Part shown: piece after piece, positions 1 through 6,400 of the stretch | Layout of the letters: every line of letters starts with the position of its first letter | How positions within the stretch are numbered: the stretch's first letter is position 1 | Assembly (NCBI GenBank): GCA_004555655.1 | Contig: SFHJ01000028.1 | Coordinates: forward strand, 1 to 21,149 | Direction: 5' to 3' | Source: Clostridiales bacterium | GTDB lineage: Bacteria > Bacillota > Clostridia > Oscillospirales > Oscillospiraceae | Length of the DNA: 21,149 nt | Program-made: the position numbers and the translations under genes | The notes under the pieces: generated by a model | What the model was told of the DNA's origin: nothing | Database searches by the model: none | The model's input: the letters and a program-made list of their open reading frames with translations, nothing else

Positions 1-358
1 TTTGTATATTATTTGTATATTTTGCCCATTTCCATTTTTCCGGTCACACTTTTTTCCAGACTATCTTCCACACGCCGCCGTGCAGGCGCAGCTTCCCACG
101 CCGTGTCCGGCGCGAAGCCGATACCCTCTGTATATGTTAAATGTATCAAAGCGCCTGTCTTCCTCTGTCTGCCAGTCACAGCATATCGCCCATTGCAAAT
201 CCGAGGGGCGGCGGCGCATGTGATAAAAATCTGAAAATCGTCAAAAAACATGCAGCTCTAACACACATTGGCAGTCATATTGTCGCTTTCGCGGGCCAAA
301 CTACGACTGTGGAAATCACATATGATTTTCCGACAACAAAGTAAGGAGATGTAAAAGC
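1..358. other. Intergenic region, no gene recognised
   Basis: Open frames here are short, overlap one another in several frames, and have no recognisable protein motif. An imperfect 11-base tandem duplication (TTTGTATATTA then TTTGTATATTT) sits at positions 1-22. The right edge carries the ribosome-binding site AAGGAGAT at 343-350 that serves the spore-protein remnant. I looked for a sigma-G type promoter ahead of that remnant and saw only poor matches. Confidence 0.6.
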
Positions 359-463
359 ATGACGAACCGCAGCAACTCTATCAACATTCCGGAAGCCAGA
401 GAGGCCATGGACAAGTTCAAGATGGAAGCGGCTTCCGACCTGCGTGTACCCGCTCCATCTTAA
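359..463 (+). pseudogene. Truncated alpha/beta-type small acid-soluble spore protein (SASP) gene
   Basis: The reading frame encodes 34 residues, starting MTNRSNSINIPEAREAMDKF and ending in ...DLRVPAPS. The PEA-x-x-A-hydrophobic-x-x-F/M-K-x-E-x-A pattern is the N-terminal half of alpha/beta SASPs, DNA-coating spore proteins usually of about 60-75 residues. The first SASP motif is present, but the expected Gly-Val before the central segment reads Arg-Val, and the second conserved block (a T-S-R-x-x-G-x-x-G-G type stretch) is missing in all three forward frames downstream. The start is well supported: AAGGAGAT lies 8 bases upstream. I infer a decayed gene with an intact translation start that lost its 3' half. 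A genuine short spore peptide is possible but less likely. Confidence 0.62.
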
Positions 464-547
464 GAATTGCATTGAAAAGAATTCCAATAAACTACTTAAA
501 TCGACAAACTGACCCACCAAAACGCATCAGATTCAAGGGCGATTCTT

Positions 548-631
548 ATGCATGTCCGAAAACTGCGCGTTCTGCGCCTGAAGTACCACATTTCTCTGAC
601 AGAGCTGGGCCAGACGCAATTCAATTATTAG
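548..631 (+). pseudogene. Truncated helix-turn-helix (XRE/Cro-like) regulator, N-terminus only
   Basis: A 27-residue frame reads MHVRKLRVLRLKYHISLTEL and then GQTQFNY before a TAG stop. The pattern L-R-x-L-R-x-x-x-x-I-S-L-T-E-L-G matches the first helix and start of the turn in XRE-family DNA-binding domains, which are normally at least 60 residues. The recognition helix is absent, and I could not find it in another frame. No good ribosome-binding site precedes the ATG. The stop codon falls inside the first of two AT-rich palindromes, so the truncation point coincides with that control region. Assignment rests on one short motif and is moderate to weak. Confidence 0.4.
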
Positions 632-648
632 AATTATTCTAATAAAAT
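620..648 (+). promoter_or_regulatory. Candidate rightward promoter with operator in its spacer
   Basis: TTCAAT (620-625), a 17-base spacer, then TAAAAT (643-648). The spacer contains the palindrome at 628-642. No intact gene follows closely; the next coding start is at 1114, which also has a nearer promoter. Confidence 0.4.
628..642. promoter_or_regulatory. Fur/PerR-type palindrome 1
   Basis: TTAGAAT-T-ATTCTAA is a perfect 7-1-7 inverted repeat, extendable to 625-645. This geometry is that of Fur-superfamily operators; the Bacillus PerR consensus is TTATAAT-N-ATTATAA, so this copy differs by one symmetric base pair. Which regulator binds is inference. Confidence 0.55.
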
Positions 649-674
649 TAGACACATTCTAAATCATTTGTCAA
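647..674 (-). promoter_or_regulatory. Candidate leftward promoter overlapping palindrome 2
   Basis: On the minus strand TTGACA (plus positions 669-674), a 16-base spacer and TCTAAT (647-652) make a strong sigma-A type promoter. Palindrome 2 covers its -10 and palindrome 1 lies at its expected start site. It points towards the two gene remnants on their antisense side; no intact minus-strand gene is visible there. Confidence 0.5.
648..662. promoter_or_regulatory. Fur/PerR-type palindrome 2
   Basis: TTAGACA-C-ATTCTAA repeats the TTAGA-N5-TCTAA core of the first palindrome. Its centre (655) is 20 bases from the centre of the first (635), about two helical turns, so two dimers would bind on the same DNA face. 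Confidence 0.5.
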
Positions 675-806
675 CTGCAATTTGCGCCCCGTCGGAACCA
701 CTGCGGAAGCGCGCCTCATTGCGCTTCTCTTCTGCGGCGCGGGCTTCGTACTGTCTGTATCCTGCATACCGATGCAGGATGTAAAAAAACACACAGCGCA
801 GAGCGC

Positions 807-835
807 TTGCATTATCCGGCAGCATACTTTATAAT
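807..835 (+). promoter_or_regulatory. Promoter of the pspC-ABC operon
   Basis: TTGCAT (807-812), exactly 17 bases, then a perfect TATAAT (830-835). The predicted start near 842 gives a leader of roughly 270 bases before the GTG at 1114. Confidence 0.65.
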
Positions 836-901
836 AGTTCTGCTTCCACGCAGACAGGGCCCCGCTGCATTCCGGAGTATTCTGAGCGGACGCTTCTGCC
901 C

Positions 902-936
902 AACCGTGAAGCGCCGGTACGGCTGTTTTCACGGTT
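902..936 (+). ncRNA. Nested hairpin in the operon leader
   Basis: AACCGTGAA (902-910) pairs with TTCACGGTT (928-936), and inside it GCCG (913-916) pairs with CGGC (920-923). No U-run follows, so it is not an intrinsic terminator. It matches no riboswitch class I recognise. The role is unknown. Confidence 0.35.
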
Positions 937-1113
937 TGGAACCCAAAACGCAGCCATCTGCCGCGGCGGTATACTCTGACAGGTGCCGGATGAAAACAGC
1001 AGGGAAATTCTGGCGCAATCCGTAAAATTGACACATTTCCCTGCAAAACAGCCCTATCGGCCGGACAGAATCTTTCATAGAATACTGGTACAACAAAGCG
1101 GAGGTACCAGAAC

Positions 1114-1302
1114 GTGAAAAAGCTCTATAAATCCAATCATAACAAAATGATCGACGGCGTCTGCGGCGGTATCGCCGAGTATTTCGGCATCGACCCGACG
1201 CTTGTGCGGCTGGGCTGGGCGGCATTCTGCGCCATAGGCGGCAGCGGTTTTCTGGCCTATATCATTGCAGCCGTCATTATCCCGCGCAATCCGGAAATCT
1301 GA
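1114..1302 (+). CDS. PspC-domain membrane protein
   Basis: A 62-residue protein made of one PspC domain. It shows the typical order: a basic N-terminus (MKKLYKSNHNKMIDGVCGGI), the G-V-C-G-G-I-A-x-Y-F motif at about residues 17-26, then D-P-T-L-V-R and one hydrophobic segment at about 38-57 ending in I-I-P. In Proteobacteria PspC senses envelope stress; in Clostridia stand-alone short PspC proteins are common and mostly uncharacterised. The start is GTG, supported by GGAGG nine bases upstream; there is no better ATG. It is the first gene of an apparent operon, 20 bases before an ABC transporter pair, so it may modulate or sense stress for that exporter. That link is inference from position only. 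Confidence 0.85.
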   Translation: MKKLYKSNHNKMIDGVCGGIAEYFGIDPTLVRLGWAAFCAIGGSGFLAYIIAAVIIPRNPEI

Positions 1303-1322
1303 CGCAGCAGGGAGTCATACAT

Positions 1323-2237
1323 ATGGAAAACATGATTGTAATTGACCATTTGAGCAAACGCTTCGGCAGCATTCAGGCCGTGCAGGATCTGAGCTTCCGC
1401 GTGCGTCCCGGCGAGCTGTTCGCCTTTCTGGGCGTGAACGGTGCGGGCAAGTCCACCACCATCAACATCATGTGCGGCCAGCTTTCCAAAGACGCAGGCA
1501 CGGTGAACATCGGCGGAAGCGATCTGGATGCCGACCCCGACAGCATCAAGCGCGAACTGGGCGTGGTGTTTCAGAACTCGGTACTGGACAAGGACCTCTC
1601 GGTACGCGACAATCTGGCCAGCCGCGCGGCGCTCTACGGCATTCACGGCAGCGCCTTTCAGCAGCGGCTTGCAGAGCTGGCAAAGCTGCTGGAATTTGAA
1701 AACCTGCTCCGGCGCCCCGTGGGCAAGCTCTCCGGCGGCCAACGCCGCAGAATCGACATCGCCCGGGCGCTTATGCACCGGCCGAAGCTCCTCATCCTCG
1801 ATGAGCCTACCACGGGACTCGACCCGCAGACAAGAAGTACCCTCTGGCGCGTCATCAGTGATCTGCGCAAAAACGAGAACATGACGGTGTTTCTCACCAC
1901 GCATTACATGGAGGAGGCCGCAGACGCGGACTACGTTGTGATTCTCGACAGCGGCAGAATCGCCGCCGAGGGCACGCCGCTGCAGCTCAAAAACACATAT
2001 ACCGGCGACTTTATTACCATCTACGGTGCGGAAGAACGGCAGATCATGCAGCTTGGCGCGCCGTACGAAGCCATCCGGGACGCCTTCCGCATCTCGGTTG
2101 CCAATACTGCCGCAGCCACAGAGCTGATCCTCCGGCATCCGGAGGTTTTTCAGGACTACGAGATCACCAAGGGCAAAATGGATGACGTATTTCTGGCCGT
2201 GACGGGCAAGAAGCTGACAGGAGGCACGCAGAGATGA
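1323..2237 (+). CDS. ABC transporter ATP-binding protein, DrrA/CcmA-like exporter type
   Basis: A 304-residue cytoplasmic ATPase that powers the permease encoded next. Walker A is GVNGAGKST at residues 37-45, the Q-loop glutamine is Q84, the signature LSGGQ is at 136-140, Walker B with catalytic glutamate is LLILDE at 156-161 followed by the D-loop GLDPQ, and the switch histidine is H194 in TTH. The C-terminal 90 residues form the extension common in DrrA-type drug and lipid exporters. The ATG is preceded by AGGGAG. The stop overlaps the permease start by ATGA (2234-2237), indicating translational coupling. Substrate cannot be told; this family exports antibiotics, lipids or peptides, often for self-protection. 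Confidence 0.93.
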   Translation: MENMIVIDHLSKRFGSIQAVQDLSFRVRPGELFAFLGVNGAGKSTTINIMCGQLSKDAGTVNIGGSDLDADPDSIKRELGVVFQNSVLDKDLSVRDNLASRAALYGIHGSAFQQRLAELAKLLEFENLLRRPVGKLSGGQRRRIDIARALMHRPKLLILDEPTTGLDPQTRSTLWRVISDLRKNENMTVFLTTHYMEEAADADYVVILDSGRIAAEGTPLQLKNTYTGDFITIYGAEERQIMQLGAPYEAIRDAFRISVANTAAATELILRHPEVFQDYEITKGKMDDVFLAVTGKKLTGGTQR

Positions 2238-3136
2238 CCGGACTGGGCGCGCTGATCCGGCGCAATACAAAGCTGTATTTTCATGACAAGGGGATGTTCT
2301 TCACCTCTTTGATTACGCCCGTGATTCTTCTGATCCTGTACAGCACTTTTCTGGGCAATGTATTTGAAAGCTCCTTCCGTTCGGCTCTGGACGCCGCGGG
2401 AGCCGCCGCATCGGACGAACTGATCCGGGGCTGCGTGGGCGGACAGCTGGTCTCTTCGCTGCTGGCAGTCAGCTGCGTGACGGTGGCCTTCTGCTCCAAC
2501 CTTTTAATGGTTCAGGACAAGATCACCGGGGCAAGGCGGGATTTGACCATCGCGCCGCTGAAGCCCAGCACGCTGGCGCTGAGCTATTATCTGGCTACGA
2601 TGCTATCAACCCTGCTGGTCTGTCTGACGGCAACGGCCGTCTGTTTGGTATATCTGGCGAATGTGGGATGGTATCTGACCGCCTCAGATGTGGCAAAACT
2701 GCTGCTCGACGTGTTCTTGCTGGTGCTGTTCGGCACCGCCCTGTCCTCCTGCGTCAACTTCCCCCTTTCCACCAACGGGCAGGCCTCAGCGGTGGGAACC
2801 ACCGTCAGCGCGGGCTACGGCTTTATCTGTGGTGCGTACATGCCCATCTCACAGTTTTCCGACGGGCTGCAGAAGGTCATCTCTTTCCTGCCCGGTACAT
2901 ACGCCACTTCCCTGCTCCGCAATCATGCCATGCGCGGTGTCTTTTCGGAGATGGGCAATCAGGGCTTCCCGCCGGAGGTGGTGGAGGCCATCAAGGACAG
3001 TGTGGACTGCAACCTGTACTTTTTCGGCAGCAAGGTGCCGCTCAGCAATATGTATCTCATCCTCGCAGGTTCCGTTGTTGCCGCCGTCGCGATCTATGTC
3101 GCGATGAACGTACTGCTGCGCAGCCGTCAAAAGTAG
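2234..3136 (+). CDS. ABC-2 type transporter permease
   Basis: A 300-residue integral membrane protein, the partner of the ATPase before it. Hydrophobic segments are visible at about residues 22-41, 72-93, 113-141, 154-174, 186-203 and 272-295, the six-helix layout of ABC-2 permeases. The stretch FLPGTYATSLLRN (218-230) after a YMPISQF motif is typical of the ABC2_membrane family. A charged loop at 94-110 could be the coupling region facing the ATPase. The 4-base overlap with the upstream gene sets the start. It is the last gene of the operon; the next promoter lies within the following 110 bases. Confidence 0.9.
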   Translation: MTGLGALIRRNTKLYFHDKGMFFTSLITPVILLILYSTFLGNVFESSFRSALDAAGAAASDELIRGCVGGQLVSSLLAVSCVTVAFCSNLLMVQDKITGARRDLTIAPLKPSTLALSYYLATMLSTLLVCLTATAVCLVYLANVGWYLTASDVAKLLLDVFLLVLFGTALSSCVNFPLSTNGQASAVGTTVSAGYGFICGAYMPISQFSDGLQKVISFLPGTYATSLLRNHAMRGVFSEMGNQGFPPEVVEAIKDSVDCNLYFFGSKVPLSNMYLILAGSVVAAVAIYVAMNVLLRSRQK

Positions 3137-3164
3137 AACGCGGCTTTTACCGGCGAGAACAGCT

Positions 3165-3223
3165 GCAATTTCGACATTTTCGGAGATTATCCATGAGGAA
3201 TTCGCCGAAAATGGTTGAATTGC
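3165..3223. repeat. Imperfect inverted repeat overlapping a promoter
   Basis: The left arm is GCAATT, four unpaired bases, CATTTTCGG (3165-3183). The right arm is CCGAAAATG, four unpaired bases, AATTGC (3205-3223). The 21-base centre is unpaired. The right arm contains the -35 box of the next promoter. It could be an operator, a weak terminator for the ABC operon, or a protein-binding cruciform. Confidence 0.5.
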
Positions 3224-3243
3224 GCCGCGCACTTTGCTAAAAT
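3215..3243 (+). promoter_or_regulatory. Promoter of the giant activase gene
   Basis: TTGAAT (3215-3220), 17 bases, TAAAAT (3238-3243). Transcription would start near 3250, leaving a leader of about 220 bases. Confidence 0.6.
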
Positions 3244-3473
3244 AGAAGCAAGCAAGGGAGTCGTTGGTAGCGCGCTGTTCGATGAAGTCATCTTACTGGG
3301 ATATCTTTTGGCCTTATCTGAAATGACGGGACTTATCTGCGGCAGTGGGTGAGTCTCGTTTTCCTGTTTACGGGCGGCATCTGCATGATACAGAAGCGGT
3401 GGATGCAAAAGAACTGCGTTTTCCAATCTGATTTGTACGGCTGCGCGAAGCAAAGAATACATAACGGAGGTTC

Positions 3474-6400
3474 ATGGAATTGAAAACGTATCGTGCCGGT
3501 ATTGACATCGGCTCAACCACCGTCAAACTGGTGATTCTGGATGAAAACAGCAATATGGTTTACGGCAGATACCGCCGCCACCAGGCAAACACACAGGGCA
3601 CGCTGGCCGAGCTTCTGAAGGAGGCAAGGCAGACGGTCGGCGAATGCCTGCTGCAGATAAAAATCACCGGCTCCGGCTCGATCAATCTCGGCAAGGCGCT
3701 TGAAATCCCGTTCGTGCAGGAGGTCGTCGCCGTTGCTACCGCGCTGCAGGCCGCTGCACCGCAGACGGACGTCGCCATCGAGCTCGGCGGCGAGGACGCC
3801 AAGATCATCTATTTCACCGGCGGTCTGGAAGAGCGGATGAATGGCGTCTGCGCGGGCGGCACCGGCTCTTTCATCGACCAGATGGCAGCGCTGCTGCAGA
3901 CTGACGCGGCTGGTCTGAACACCGAGGCAGAAAACTATAAAGAGATTTATCCAATCGCCGCGCGCTGCGGCGTGTTTGCAAAGACGGATATCCAGCCGCT
4001 TATCAATGAGGGTGCAACCAAGGCGGATCTCGCCGCCTCGATTTTTCAGGCGGTGGTAAACCAGACGATCTCCGGCCTTGCCTGCGGCAAGCCGATCCGC
4101 GGCTGCGTGGCCTTTTTGGGCGGGCCGCTGCATTTCATGCCGGAGCTGAAAAAAGCGTTCATCCGGACACTGAAGCTGACGCCGGAGAATGTCGTCGACC
4201 CTGAAAACTCCCATCTGTTTGCCGCCATGGGCGCGGCGCTGGAGGCCGGCAATGCGAGCGCGGCCGGTATTTCGGCGCTGATCTCGCGTCTGAAGCAGGG
4301 CGTCCGCGTCGCCTTTGAGATGCCGCGACTTGAGCCCCTATTTGACGGTGAAACGGCATATGCGGCGTTTCGCGCCCGCCATGCATCCGCTGTGGTTGAA
4401 AAGCAGGAACTGGGCGGCTACGAAGGCAACTGCTTTCTCGGCATCGACGCCGGTTCCACCACGACCAAGCTGGCACTCATCGGAAACGGCGGACAGCTTC
4501 TTTTCTCCTATTACGCCAACAACCAGGGCAATCCCATCGAAACTGCGAAAAACGCAATGCGAGAGCTGCAGAAGGTCTTGCCCGTGCACGCGAAAATTGT
4601 CCGGTCGTGCTCGACCGGCTACGGCGAGAATCTTCTGAAGTCCGCGTTCTCGCTGGACGACGGCGAGGTTGAAACCATTGCGCACTGCACGGCTGCGGCC
4701 TTTTTTGACAGCGAGGTGGACTGCGTGCTCGACATCGGCGGGCAGGATATGAAGTGCATCAAGCTGAAAAACGGCGCGGTCGATTCCATCATGCTCAATG
4801 AGGCCTGTTCTTCCGGCTGCGGTTCTTTCATTGAGAACTTTGCAAATTCTCTGGGCTATACTGCGGAGAATTTTGCAAAAGAAGCGCTGTTTGCCGAACA
4901 TCCGGTGGATCTCGGTACGCGCTGCACCGTATTTATGAATTCCAATGTGAAGCAGGCGCAGAAAGAGGGCGCAAGCGTCCCGGACATCTCCGCAGGCCTT
5001 GCCTATTCCGTTATCAAAAACGCCCTGTTCAAGGTCATCAAGCTGGCGAACGCGAAGGATCTGGGCCGGCATATCGTCGTACAGGGCGGCACGTTCTATA
5101 ATGAGGCGGTGCTGCGGGCGTTTGAGAAGATCGCCGGGGTGGAGGTGACCTGCCCGGATATCTCCGGACTGATGGGCGCGTTCGGCGCGGCACTCATCGC
5201 GCGGGAGAATTACTGCGGCCAGACGAGCGCCATGCTCCCGATTGAGGAGATTTTATCGCTCAGCTACACCTCTGAGAGCAGGCGCTGCGGCGGCTGCGCC
5301 AACAACTGCATGCTGACGGTCAACAAATTTCCCGGCGGACGCATGCACATCACCGGCAACCGCTGTGAAAAGGGCCTCGGCCGTGACAAATCCGGCGAAA
5401 AAGCGCCCAATCTGTTCGAGTACAAGCGCAAGCGCATCTTCAGCTATAAGCCGCTTGGAGAAAGCGACGCGCCGCGCGGCGTGATCGGTATCCCGCGCGT
5501 TTTGAATCTGTACGAAAACTTTCCTTTCTGGGCGACCTTTTTCAAAGAGCTCGGCTTCCGCACAGTCTTGTCCCCTTTCTCGAGCCGGAAAATTTATGAG
5601 CTTGGAATGGACTCCATCCCTTCTGAATCGGAGTGCTACCCGGCTAAGCTTGCGCATGGGCATGTACAGTGGCTCATCAACCACGGCATCAAGACCATCT
5701 TCCATCCGTGTGTGTTCTATGAGCATCAGGAGACAGAAAACGCGCAGAACCACTACAACTGCCCGATCGTCGTCTCCTACCCGGAAAATCTGAAAAACAA
5801 TGTCGAGGCGGTTGCGAACGGCGAAGTAAAATACATCCGCCCGTTTATCGCCTTTACCAGCGAAACGATCACCGCAGACCGCCTGGTGCTTTTGTGCAAA
5901 GAGCAGTGGAACATCCCTGAAAAAGAGGTGCGCAAAGCTGTCCACCTCGCCTGGCAGGAACAGCAGCAGGCCAAAGCGGACATCCAGGCACACGGCGCGC
6001 AGCTGCTTTCACAGATGGAGCAGAGCGGCCGCAGAGGGATTGTATTGGCCGGACGTCCCTACCACATGGACCCGGAGATCAACCACGGCATCCCCGAGCT
6101 GATTGCGTCCTATGGTCTGAGTGTATTCACGGAGGACAGCCTGCCGGTCAGACAGGATACCAGCCGCAGCCTGCGCGTCGTGGACCAGTGGGTCTATCAC
6201 TCCCGGCTGTACTCGGCAGCGGAGTTTGTGGCCGGGCGCAACGATCTCGAGCTGATTCAGCTCAACTCCTTCGGCTGCGGACTCGACGCGGTAACAACCG
6301 ACCAGGTAAATGAAATTCTGGAAAACAGCAACAAGCTCTATACGCTTCTGAAAATCGACGAGGTCAACAACCTTGGCGCAGTCCGTATCCGTATCCGCAG

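Larger units (their letters stand above)
675..1113. other. Non-coding region with hairpins and promoter ahead of the PspC/ABC operon
   Basis: No protein-like frame is convincing here. The region contains a perfect 9-bp hairpin at 759-780, a promoter at 807-835, a nested hairpin at 902-936 and a 10-bp stem at 999-1044. A short frame with an AGGTG site 5 bases upstream, 990-1025 (MKTAGKFWRNP), overlaps the last stem; it may be a leader peptide but could be chance. A TTGACA at 1028-1033 has no matching -10. Confidence 0.55.
3137..3473. other. Intergenic region with inverted repeat, promoter and long leader
   Basis: It contains an imperfect inverted repeat at 3165-3223, a promoter at 3215-3243 and then about 220 bases of leader before the next gene. 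A frame of 14 codons at 3282-3326 (MKSSYWDIFWPYLK) is rich in Trp, Tyr and Phe but lacks a convincing ribosome-binding site. No riboswitch class is recognised. Confidence 0.5.

Noticed and set aside
1028..1056. Second promoter close to the pspC start (TTGACA at 1028)
   Set aside because: No acceptable -10 hexamer occurs at 16-18 bases spacing.
1257..2270. 337-codon minus-strand open frame
   Set aside because: It is antisense to an ABC ATPase with complete Walker and signature motifs.
3250..3473. Riboswitch in the activase leader
   Set aside because: I could not match it to the core of any riboswitch class I know, and no strong stems dominate.
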